A stretch of DNA of 42,398 nt. It comes from an uncultured Collinsella sp. Lineage in GTDB: Bacteria; Actinomycetota; Coriobacteriia; Coriobacteriales; Coriobacteriaceae. Both the position numbers and the translations under genes were made by a program. The DNA lies in NCBI GenBank assembly GCA_902472315.1, contig CABRNM010000014.1:1-42398 (forward strand), given 5' to 3'. The notes beneath the pieces are model-generated. The model ran no database searches. It had not been told where the DNA came from and saw only the letters and a program-made list of their open reading frames with translations. Within the stretch, counting starts at the first letter, position 1. The number at the start of each line of letters is the position of its first letter. Positions 22,133-29,228 of the stretch are shown here, piece after piece.

Positions 22133-23047
22133 ATGACTGATGCCGTTGAGGTGCTGAGAATCGACTCGCTCGATGATGAGCGGCTCGATGCCTACGTGCG
22201 ACTGACCGAGCGCGAGCTGCGCTGCGTGCTGGAGCCGCAAAAGGGCATCTTTATCGCCGAGAGTGCCAAGGTTATTGAGCGCGCGGTGCGTGCCGGATAC
22301 GAGCCGGTGAGCTTTCTTTTGGGCGAACGCTGGCTCGACCAGATGATGCCGCTGTTTGAGCGCCTGGTTGTGCGCGAGGGCGCAGGTCCGGTTCCTGTGT
22401 TCGTGGCTTCCATGGAACTCATGGAGCAGTTGACGGGCTTTAACGTGACGCGCGGTGCGCTCGCGGCGTTTCGTCGCCCGCGACAGATTCCGGTTGATGA
22501 GTTTTTGGGCGGCGTCGTAAAAGCTGCGGGGGAGCGTCCGGTGCGCGTGTGCGTGCTTGAGGGCATTGTCGACCATACCAATGTGGGCGCGATTTTCCGC
22601 TCGGCGGCGGCGTTGAATGTCGACGGTATTCTGGTGAGCCCTACGTGTTGTGATCCGCTATATCGTCGTTCTGCCCGTGTGAGCATGGGCACGGTGTTTC
22701 AGGTGCCGTGGACGCGTATTGGCAGCGAGGCGCGCGTATGGCCGCACGATGGCCTGGCTGCGCTGCACAATGCCGGGTTTTCCTGTGTCGCCATGGCATT
22801 GACGGATGATTCCGTTTCGCTGGACGATCCCGTGCTGCAGGAGATTGATCGCCTGGCGATCTTTATGGGCACCGAGGGTGCCGGCCTGGGCGCCAAGACC
22901 ATCGCGGGCTGCGACCGGGCCGTGCGCATTCCGATGGCGCACGGGGTCGATTCGCTCAACGTGGCCGCGGCGAGTGCCGTCGCCTTTTGGCAGCTGTGCC
23001 CGCATGTGAGCAATGAGTATCACTACCAGCCGGGTTTGTATCACTAG
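22133..23047 (+). CDS. TrmH/SpoU family RNA 2'-O-methyltransferase
   Basis: A SAM-dependent methyltransferase of the SPOUT class acting on tRNA or rRNA ribose; the exact target cannot be read from the sequence. The protein of about 304 residues has an N-terminal substrate-binding region (IFIAESAKVIERAV) and then the SpoU domain: the motif 1 Arg segment VDHTNVGAIFRSAAAL, motif 2 IFMGTEGAGLG, and motif 3 IPMAHGVDSLNVAAAS that forms the knot. The start is uncertain. ATG 22133 is chosen because ATG 22100 overlaps the candidate -10 at 22095-22100, but neither has a strong ribosome binding site. Confidence 0.9.
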   Translation: MTDAVEVLRIDSLDDERLDAYVRLTERELRCVLEPQKGIFIAESAKVIERAVRAGYEPVSFLLGERWLDQMMPLFERLVVREGAGPVPVFVASMELMEQLTGFNVTRGALAAFRRPRQIPVDEFLGGVVKAAGERPVRVCVLEGIVDHTNVGAIFRSAAALNVDGILVSPTCCDPLYRRSARVSMGTVFQVPWTRIGSEARVWPHDGLAALHNAGFSCVAMALTDDSVSLDDPVLQEIDRLAIFMGTEGAGLGAKTIAGCDRAVRIPMAHGVDSLNVAAASAVAFWQLCPHVSNEYHYQPGLYH

Positions 23048-23172
23048 GCAGATGGTTCGCACCGGGCTCTGACTCGGGGTGTTTCGGTCGACGCCGGTCG
23101 GTGCTAAGCTGGTATTGGCTTTGGTTTTAATTTGCTGTTTTGTCGGTTGACGTGCGCTTTTGGGGAGGGCGT

Positions 23173-24522
23173 GTGGCTAAGAAATCTACGGCTATCGATG
23201 TAACGCAGGGTGTTATTTGGCAGCAGCTGCTTTCGCTGTGCGTTCCCATCTTCTTTAGTTCGTTTTTTCAACAGGCCTACACGCTTATCGGTACCTATAT
23301 CGTCGGCCAGTTTGGCGGCAAGCTTGCACTGGGTGGCATTCAGGCCACGATGGTGCTCACCGAGCTCTGCATTGGCTTTTGCGTTGGCGTCGGCGCCGGC
23401 TGCGCGGTCATTACCGGTCAGTATTTTGGCCAGCACGATGATGAGCGACTGAGTCGTTCGGTCCATACGGCCATGACCCTCGCGCTGGTGGGCGGTATCG
23501 TTTTCTCGATTCTTGGCATAGTGTTCGTTGAGCCCATGCTGGTGCTTATGAACACACCGCATGAATTATTGGCCGAGGGCGTGGCCTATGCTCGTTGCTA
23601 TTTTGCCGCTATGGTTGCGGCGCTGCTGCTCAATATGGGAACAGCACTGCTGCGCGCCGTGGGCGACACGCGCGGACCTGCTGTGATCATCGCTTCCGGC
23701 TGCCTTGTTAATGCGGTGCTGGATGTCATCTTCGTTGCCGTGCTTCATATGGAGGCTCTGGGCTGCGGCATCGCGGTGGCGCTGACCATTTGCTCCAACG
23801 CCACGATGATCGTGATTCGCATGATGCACGCACCGGGTGCGTGGCGGCTTTCGCTGTTCAAACTCGGCATTGATCCTGGCATTTGTAAGAGCATGATCTC
23901 GTGTGGTCTGCCGCTTGGCTTTCAGTCTGCTGCGTATTCGATTTCCAACGTTTTGATTCAGGTGTCGGTCAACTCGTTTGGCGCCGATGTCACCACGGCG
24001 TGGGGTCTTTCGGGCCGTTTGGATGGCATTGTCTGGATGGTTACCGAGGCGCTTGGCGTGTCGATCACCACGTTCTCGGCACAGAACTTTGGCGCGCGCA
24101 ACTACGAGCGCATGCGCAAGGGCTACCATACGTCGCTCGTGCTGTCGTTTATGCTCATTGGTGGCCTGTCTGCCGTGCTGCTGGTGTTCTCGGGTCCGTT
24201 GTCGCGTCTGTTTGTCGACGATGCTTCGATTTCGGCGTACACCACGACGATTCTTCATTTCATCGCGCCGTTCTACGCAATCTTCTCGATTATCGAGAAC
24301 GCGTCGGGCTCTATCCGCGGCGCCGGCGTGAGCTTGCAGCCCATGCTGCTCACGATTTTTGGCACCGTCGTGCTCAGGGTGATCTGGGTGTTTGCGATTA
24401 TGCCGTTCGATCCGTCGCTTGAGCACCTGCTGCTGGTTTACCCCGTAACCTGGCTCATCACAGCTACGATGTTCACCATCTACCACCACAGCGGCAACTG
24501 GCTCGGCCGCGCCACTGCCTAA
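23173..24522 (+). CDS. MATE family efflux transporter
   Basis: A multidrug and toxin extrusion family membrane protein that exports small molecules using a Na+ or H+ gradient; the substrate is unknown. The 449 residues are almost entirely hydrophobic helices, consistent with twelve membrane segments in two repeats (QQLLSLCVPIFFSSFFQQAY opens the first). The typical ALLRAVGDTRGP motif lies in the first half and SGSIRGAGVSLQP in the second. GTG 23173 is preferred since ggagg lies 4 bases before it; an in-frame TTG at 23140 has no such site. A possible -10 (TAAGCT at 23105) lies upstream. Downstream is a long terminator-like inverted repeat. Confidence 0.93.
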   Translation: MAKKSTAIDVTQGVIWQQLLSLCVPIFFSSFFQQAYTLIGTYIVGQFGGKLALGGIQATMVLTELCIGFCVGVGAGCAVITGQYFGQHDDERLSRSVHTAMTLALVGGIVFSILGIVFVEPMLVLMNTPHELLAEGVAYARCYFAAMVAALLLNMGTALLRAVGDTRGPAVIIASGCLVNAVLDVIFVAVLHMEALGCGIAVALTICSNATMIVIRMMHAPGAWRLSLFKLGIDPGICKSMISCGLPLGFQSAAYSISNVLIQVSVNSFGADVTTAWGLSGRLDGIVWMVTEALGVSITTFSAQNFGARNYERMRKGYHTSLVLSFMLIGGLSAVLLVFSGPLSRLFVDDASISAYTTTILHFIAPFYAIFSIIENASGSIRGAGVSLQPMLLTIFGTVVLRVIWVFAIMPFDPSLEHLLLVYPVTWLITATMFTIYHHSGNWLGRATA

Positions 24523-24531
24523 TGACCCGTA

Positions 24532-24597
24532 GGGGACGGAGGAAAACGGATCATTGGCCCGGCGATAAGGCGAAATGATCCGTTTTCCTCCGTCCCC
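24532..24597. repeat. Long GGGGAC inverted repeat, bidirectional terminator
   Basis: A perfect 24-base-pair stem starts GGGGACGGAGG and ends CCTCCGTCCCC, with an 18-base loop. It is followed by TTT. It lies between convergent genes (MATE and cobO) and belongs to the GGGGAC-core family seen at 4224, 27610, 32227 and 35447. Confidence 0.9.
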
Positions 24598-24607
24598 TTT
24601 GGATCAA

Positions 24608-25093
24608 TTAGTATTCGATGCCTTGGCGGGCTAGGAGGCCTTCGTCGAAGTAATGTTTGATGGGAAGCATTTCGGTGACCAGGTCCGCGAGGTCTGCGAG
24701 GGGCAGCAGGCCCCGGCCGGTGAGCACGAGCTCCGTAGTGGCGGGCTTTATCGCGATCAGCGCTTCGACATCCTCTCGCGTCACAAAGCCGCGTCGCATG
24801 GCCTCGCCAAGTTCGTCCAAAATGAGCACGTCGACCTGCGAGATCTGTTCGCGTGCAAGTTCCATGATCTGCTCGGCGCAAGCCTCGGGTGTGTCGCGAT
24901 CGGCCTGTATAATGCGCAGTCCCAGGCGCGGCGCGGCATCGTGTTCGGCGCAGTGCAGCTTCTTGGCAAACTGCAGCATGAGTACGTCGAGTCCATAGCC
25001 TGTGGCGCGCAGCGCGAGCCCCAGCGCAGCCGTTGTTTTGCCCTTGCCGTCGCCCGTGTAGATCTGAACCTTGCCGACTTCCAGTGATGCCAT
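24608..25093 (-). CDS. cobO: Cob(I)yrinic acid a,c-diamide adenosyltransferase (CobO/BtuR type)
   Basis: Adds the 5'-deoxyadenosyl group to cobalt in corrinoids, making adenosylcobalamin or its precursor. The 161-residue P-loop protein has GDGKGKTT at 14-21 and LILDELGEAM as the Walker B region. The VLTGRG and ADLVTEM motifs follow, and KHYFDEGLLARQGIEY closes the protein in the usual way. It is smaller than the E. coli enzyme (196 residues) because the N-terminal extension is missing, as in many CobO proteins. aaggacag precedes the start. No other cobalamin gene is nearby; salvage of imported corrinoids is plausible. It is divergent from ftsH. Confidence 0.94.
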   Translation of the reverse strand: MASLEVGKVQIYTGDGKGKTTAALGLALRATGYGLDVLMLQFAKKLHCAEHDAAPRLGLRIIQADRDTPEACAEQIMELAREQISQVDVLILDELGEAMRRGFVTREDVEALIAIKPATTELVLTGRGLLPLADLADLVTEMLPIKHYFDEGLLARQGIEY

Positions 25094-25118
25094 CTCTGTC
25101 CTTTCGTGCCCGGCGTCG

Positions 25119-25143
25119 GTTTATCGCCGTCTGGGTTGGGTAT
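25119..25143 (+). promoter_or_regulatory. SigB-type promoter before ftsH
   Basis: GTTTAT (25119-25124), 13 bases, then GGGTAT (25138-25143). This matches the general stress consensus GTTTAA-N12-14-GGGTAT of SigB in B. subtilis at 11 of 12 positions. The start codon lies 27 bases after the -10. A SigB/SigF-type sigma gene is present at 39689. Confidence 0.65.
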
Positions 25144-25170
25144 TCTAGATAGCATTATCAACCCCAGTAG

Positions 25171-27078
25171 ATGGAGTTCAAGCAGATGGAGATGGATGAC
25201 AACAAACGTAGACGGAATATGATCCTCTACGTGCTCATCGCCTTCGTCGTCTACCTCGTGCTCTCGACCGTTCTGTTCCCCAACATCGGTCACACGCAGC
25301 AGATTACGAAGACCGATTACTCGACGTTTGTCAAAGCGCTCGATAAGAAGAGTGTCGACAAGGTCGAGTACAATACCGACGATTACACCATTTATTACAC
25401 CAAGAAGGGCGAGGACGGGAACATCGCCTACAAGACGACCGGTGTGCCGAATGACGCGGGCTTTACCGATCGTGTGCTTGAATCCGGTGCGTCCCTGGAG
25501 TCGGTCGTTCCCGATAAAAACTCGGGTCTGATGACCTACTACCTGCTTACGCTTATTCTTCCCATGGCCATCTTCTTCCTGATCGGTTGGTGGCTCAACC
25601 GCCGTATGAAGAAGGCTATGGGCGATGACGGCCCGTCGATGAACTTTGGCGGCGGTGGCTTTGGCGGCGGTGGACTGGGTAAGTCCGGCGCTCGCGTTAT
25701 CGCCTCCAAGGATGTGGGCGTGACCTTTAAGGATGTCGCTGGCCAGGAAGAGGCCAAGGAATCCCTCAAGGAGGTCGTCGACTTTCTGGAGAAGCCGCAG
25801 CGCTACGAGGAAATTGGCGCGAAGCTGCCGCGCGGTGCTCTCCTTGTTGGCCCTCCGGGTACCGGTAAAACCCTGCTCGCCAAGGCTGTTGCCGGGGAGG
25901 CGGGCGTGCCGTTCTTTAGCATTTCGGGCTCTGAGTTCGTCGAGATGTTCGTCGGCCGTGGCGCCGCCAAGGTCCGCGATCTGTTTAAGCAGGCCAAGGA
26001 AAAGGCCCCGTGCATCGTCTTTATCGACGAGATCGATACCATTGGCAAAAAGCGCGATGGCGGCGGCTTTAGCGGCAACGACGAGCGCGAGCAGACGCTC
26101 AACCAGCTGCTGACCGAGATGGACGGCTTCGATAACCACAAGGGTATCGTCGTCCTCGCTGCCACCAATCGTCCCGACAGCCTCGATCCCGCCCTGCTGC
26201 GCCCCGGTCGTTTTGATCGCCGCATCCCCGTTGAGCTGCCCGATCTGACCGGCCGCAAGAACATTCTTGAGCTGCATGCCAAGAGCGTGAAGACGGAGCC
26301 GCCGATTGACCTGACCGCGATTGCCCGCGCCACGCCCGGCGCCTCGGGTGCCGACCTGGCCAACATCATCAATGAGGGCGCCCTGCGCGCGGTCCGCGAA
26401 GGTCGCAAGCGAGCGACCCAGGACGACTTTGAGGAGTCGGTGGAGGTCGTCATTGCTGGTCAGCAGCGTAAGTCCACGGTGCTGTCCGACCATGAGAAGC
26501 AGGTCGTTTCCTACCACGAGATCGGCCATGCTATCGTCGCAGCCCGCCAGAAGGGCTCTGCGCCGGTCACCAAGATCACCATCGTGCCGCGCACGAGCGG
26601 TGCTCTGGGCTACACCATGCAGGTCGAGGAGGATGAGCGCTTCCTGACCACGCGCCAGGAGGTGCTGGACAAGCTCGCTGTCTACTGCGGCGGACGTGCC
26701 GCCGAGGAGCTCATCTTTGGCGAGATGACGACCGGCGCAGCCAACGATATCGAGCAAGCAACCAAGCTCGCCCGCAACATGGTGACGCGCTTTGGCATGT
26801 CCGATGAGTTTGGCATGATGGCGCTCGGTACCGTCCAGAATGCGTATCTCAACCAGGACACGTCGCTCACCTGCGCTCCCGGTACGGCCGAGCGCGTGGA
26901 CGCAATTGTCGCCAAGTTGATCGAGGATGCGCACGATCGCGCCCTGCAGATCCTGAAGGAGAACAAGTTTAAGCTTCACGAGCTGGCTCGTTATCTGTAC
27001 AAGAAGGAGACGATCACGGGCGAGGAGTTCATGAATCTCCTCACGCGTGAGAATCCGCTGATGCCAAAGCAACAGTAA
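25171..27078 (+). CDS. ftsH: ATP-dependent zinc metalloprotease FtsH
   Basis: Membrane-anchored AAA+ protease that degrades misassembled membrane proteins and regulatory factors. The 635 residues have two membrane helices (about 17-36 and 122-141) flanking an extracytoplasmic domain, and a Gly-rich linker at 160-172. The AAA module has Walker A GPPGTGKT at 227-234, Walker B IVFIDEID, and the pore loop FVEMFVGRGA. The zinc site HEIGH is at 449-453 (usually HEAGH; the His and Glu ligands are kept). Translation may start at ATG 25171 or at ATG 25186, where GGAG stands 9 bases upstream; the choice changes only five residues. A SigB-type promoter precedes it. Confidence 0.96.
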   Translation: MEFKQMEMDDNKRRRNMILYVLIAFVVYLVLSTVLFPNIGHTQQITKTDYSTFVKALDKKSVDKVEYNTDDYTIYYTKKGEDGNIAYKTTGVPNDAGFTDRVLESGASLESVVPDKNSGLMTYYLLTLILPMAIFFLIGWWLNRRMKKAMGDDGPSMNFGGGGFGGGGLGKSGARVIASKDVGVTFKDVAGQEEAKESLKEVVDFLEKPQRYEEIGAKLPRGALLVGPPGTGKTLLAKAVAGEAGVPFFSISGSEFVEMFVGRGAAKVRDLFKQAKEKAPCIVFIDEIDTIGKKRDGGGFSGNDEREQTLNQLLTEMDGFDNHKGIVVLAATNRPDSLDPALLRPGRFDRRIPVELPDLTGRKNILELHAKSVKTEPPIDLTAIARATPGASGADLANIINEGALRAVREGRKRATQDDFEESVEVVIAGQQRKSTVLSDHEKQVVSYHEIGHAIVAARQKGSAPVTKITIVPRTSGALGYTMQVEEDERFLTTRQEVLDKLAVYCGGRAAEELIFGEMTTGAANDIEQATKLARNMVTRFGMSDEFGMMALGTVQNAYLNQDTSLTCAPGTAERVDAIVAKLIEDAHDRALQILKENKFKLHELARYLYKKETITGEEFMNLLTRENPLMPKQQ

Positions 27079-27099
27079 GGCTCGTTGCGCAGTGCCAAT

Positions 27100-27137
27100 C
27101 GCCCCATTTGAGTTTCTATCTCAAATGGGGCGTTTTG
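27100..27137 (+). terminator. Rho-independent terminator of ftsH
   Basis: cgccccatttgag pairs exactly with ctcaaatggggcg (13 base pairs, 7-base loop), followed by TTTT. Confidence 0.92.
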
Positions 27138-27153
27138 TATGGGAGGGATATGT

Positions 27154-27609
27154 ATGAAGATCGTGGTGAGCGCCTGCTTGTTGGGAGAGAGCTGCAAGTA
27201 CAACGGACTCGATAATTACCGTCGCGACCTGGTCGAGGCCTGCGAGCGTACGGGGACCGAGGTCCTCTTGGTGTGCCCCGAGGTCTTTGGCGGGCTGTCC
27301 ACGCCGCGCAAGCCGTCCGAGATTGTGAACGGCGAGGTCCGTACCTGCGAGGGCGTCTCGGTCGATCGAGAGTTTCGCCTGGGCGCTCAACGTGCGCTCG
27401 ACATGTGCGAGCAGGCGGGCGGCCCTTCCGAGATTGCTGCGTGCATCTTGCAGGACCGCAGCCCCTCGTGCGGCGCGGGTCGCATCTACGACGGCACCTT
27501 TAGCGGTACACTCACCGCGGGCAACGGCGTTTTCGTCGATCTGTTGCTGCGTCACGGCTACCGCGTCATTCCGGCTAGCGAGTTCGACCCCAAATTACTT
27601 GAGCAATAA
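27154..27609 (+). CDS. DUF523 family protein (YbbK-like)
   Basis: A 151-residue DUF523 protein of unknown function. Cysteines are clustered in motifs typical of the family: SACLLGESCKYNG near the start, LLVCPEVFGGLSTPR, and ILQDRSPSCG. They suggest metal or sulphur chemistry, which is inference. ATG 27154 is chosen over ATG 27139, because gggaggg lies 6 bases before it and the family usually opens with (M)xxxSACLLG. It stands directly after the ftsH terminator, with no clear promoter, and is followed by a bidirectional hairpin. Convergent with the dehydrogenase gene. Confidence 0.9.
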   Translation: MKIVVSACLLGESCKYNGLDNYRRDLVEACERTGTEVLLVCPEVFGGLSTPRKPSEIVNGEVRTCEGVSVDREFRLGAQRALDMCEQAGGPSEIAACILQDRSPSCGAGRIYDGTFSGTLTAGNGVFVDLLLRHGYRVIPASEFDPKLLEQ

Positions 27610-27650
27610 AAAACCACCACAAAGGTGCCTGTCCCCTTTGTGGTGGTTTT
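27610..27650. repeat. ACCACCACAAAGG inverted repeat, bidirectional terminator (copy 1)
   Basis: AAAACCACCACAAAGG pairs exactly with CCTTTGTGGTGGTTTT (16 base pairs) around tgcctgtcc. With A runs and T runs on the two sides, it can end transcripts from both convergent genes. A copy differing by one base in the loop lies inverted at 35447-35487. Confidence 0.92.
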
Positions 27651-27659
27651 GGGCTTGGT

Positions 27660-28742
27660 CTAGAGCGTGTGGCCGTAGGCATCGGCGGCCTTGATGGCGG
27701 CGGCGAACTTTTCGTCGGTGAAGGGCTCCGGGTTGCCCTGCTTCCACTCGTTGGTGGCGTGCGCGTACTCGCATAGGGCCGGGATATCGGACTCGGAAAG
27801 TCCGACCTGCTCAAGCGTCACGGGCAGGCCCATCTGCCTGTTAAAGGCGGCGTAGCGCTCAAGGTTCTCGGTATCGCCCGTATAGGCAAACAGCACCAGC
27901 ACGCCCAGACTCACGACCTCGCCGTGTAGGTAGGAGCCCTCGCGCGGAATGCTGCACGTGGCGTTGTAGAACGCATGCGCCACGCTCGAGTTGTAGTAGT
28001 AATCGTTTTGGTTGGTCAGGTTGGAGACGTAGCCCGTGTTGACCACGATGTCGAGCGCTATCTGCTTGACGGCCTCGCTCGACAGATTCTGGCGCACGTC
28101 CTCAAGACCCTGAACGCCGTAGGTAAACAGCGGCTCGGAGCAGGTGTGGGCGAGTGCCAGGCCAAGACCGGCGGTGTGCTCCAAGTTGCCGGCGCTCGTA
28201 GCGTACTCGACCTCGGGCTGCTTAGACAGGGCATCGCCCACGCCGGCCCAGAAGTATTCTGCCGGTGCCTCGGCGATGAGCTTGGGGTTGATGAAGATGT
28301 GCGCGGGGCGGTTGGGGTACGAATAGCCCTCGAGCGAGCCGTCGTCGTTGTAGACAACGGCAATGGCGGTAGCGGCGGAGCAGTTGGAGCAGATCGTCGG
28401 CACGGTAAAGACGATCTTCTTGAGCTCGATGGCCGCCGTCTTGACGGTATCGAGCGCCTTGCCGCCGCCGCAGGCGATGAGCACATCGGCTTCCTGGCAG
28501 GCGGGGGAGTTTACGACCTTGGCGATATTGGCACGCGTACTGTTGGTACCGTAGACGCGCGTCTCCAGAATCTCGACGTCGGTACCTGCCAGTGCAGCTT
28601 CGATGCCGGGAAGTGCTGCGGCCAGTGCTCGCTTGCCACCGATGATCGCGACCTTGGTCGCTCCGTACTCGGCCAGCGCGCCGGGCAGCTCGTCAAAGCA
28701 GTCTTCGCCGACGGTATAGTCGCTCATTCCAATTGTGCGCAT
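27660..28742 (-). CDS. Iron-containing alcohol dehydrogenase family protein, glycerol dehydrogenase-like
   Basis: A 360-residue NAD(P)-dependent, metal-dependent dehydrogenase of the type III group. The nucleotide-binding site is visible as ACGGGKALDTVK (GGG with a following Asp), then VPTICSNCSA. The metal-binding region includes GVGDALSKQPE, a His in AHTCSEPLF or SVAHAFYN, and the LHGEVVSLGVLVLF segment typical of glycerol dehydrogenases. The substrate is therefore a polyol or short alcohol, not defined by sequence. The start ATG 28742 has AAGAAGG 5 bases upstream; an internal ATG at 28727 lacks this. It is the only gene of its transcript here. Confidence 0.88.
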   Translation of the reverse strand: MRTIGMSDYTVGEDCFDELPGALAEYGATKVAIIGGKRALAAALPGIEAALAGTDVEILETRVYGTNSTRANIAKVVNSPACQEADVLIACGGGKALDTVKTAAIELKKIVFTVPTICSNCSAATAIAVVYNDDGSLEGYSYPNRPAHIFINPKLIAEAPAEYFWAGVGDALSKQPEVEYATSAGNLEHTAGLGLALAHTCSEPLFTYGVQGLEDVRQNLSSEAVKQIALDIVVNTGYVSNLTNQNDYYYNSSVAHAFYNATCSIPREGSYLHGEVVSLGVLVLFAYTGDTENLERYAAFNRQMGLPVTLEQVGLSESDIPALCEYAHATNEWKQGNPEPFTDEKFAAAIKAADAYGHTL

Positions 28743-28863
28743 AGGTACCTTCTTTCGTGAGATAGAGTGCTTTCAGGTATTTTGCTCCTAGAGCAGGGCT
28801 GTAATAGCGAGAAATTTCGAACGTATAAAACCAATGTTGAGGGTTTTTCGACGGCGCTGACCG

Positions 28864-28872
28864 TGCTACCAT
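28864..28872 (+). promoter_or_regulatory. -10 region of the ileS leader
   Basis: TACCAT (28867-28872) preceded by TGC lies a few bases before the expected start of the T-box leader. A -35 at normal spacing (TTTTTC at 28844) is weak. Confidence 0.45.
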
Positions 28873-28879
28873 ACACCGC

Positions 28880-29187
28880 ATGAGCGTTGATGGGGACGAG
28901 TAGTCGGCCATCCGCATGCTACAGAGAGCGGGGAGCGCTGAGAACCCGTGCATGCGACCGATGATAATCACCCCGGAGCTGCGGTCCCAACGGACGAGCC
29001 GCGCAGGTTCGTCTTAGTAGACATCGCCGAGATGGTCGTCGATACAGGCCAGCCGAGTAACGGATGCGAGCGCGCGAATACGCGGGCGAGGGCATCTAAG
29101 CTGGGTGGTTAAGCGAAGAGCTTTTGCGGGTGTGCAACCCGTTTTGTGGCGCTTCGTCCCAGCTTGTAGGGACGGGCGCTTTTTTGG
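28880..29187 (+). promoter_or_regulatory. T-box riboswitch (tRNA-Ile), transcriptional
   Basis: A leader that senses uncharged tRNA-Ile and controls ileS. Stem I: GGGG (28892-28895) pairs with CCCC (28971-28974) below the specifier loop, and TCGG (28904-28907) with CCGA (28958-28961) above it. The 3' side of the loop carries the isoleucine codon ATC at 28967-28969, followed by the typical acccc-ggagc. AGAGAG at 28923-28928 lies in the distal part, with a GCATGC helix below it. The antiterminator has aagctggg (29098-29105) paired with cccagctt (29158-29165) and gcgaag paired with cttcgt. Between them is a 7-base bulge TGGTTAA. Its TGGT can pair with the ACCA end of tRNA-Ile. The competing terminator follows. 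Confidence 0.92.
29149..29185 (+). terminator. T-box controlled terminator before ileS
   Basis: gcgc-ttcgtccc and gggacgg-gcgc form the stem, followed by six T. Its left arm overlaps the right arm of the antiterminator, so the two structures exclude each other. It ends 44 bases before ileS. Confidence 0.9.
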
Positions 29188-29228
29188 TGCCCAGAGGGCG
29201 TGCGCGCCCACGACATGAAAGGGGTACC

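Noticed and set aside
26515..26529. HEIGH instead of HEAGH in FtsH
   Set aside because: Only the variable position of HExxH changes; zinc ligands and the catalytic Glu are intact.
28880..29228. N-terminal extension of ileS or a small gene in the leader
   Set aside because: The stretch holds a complete T-box with its terminator, and the ribosome binding site lies directly before GTG 29229.
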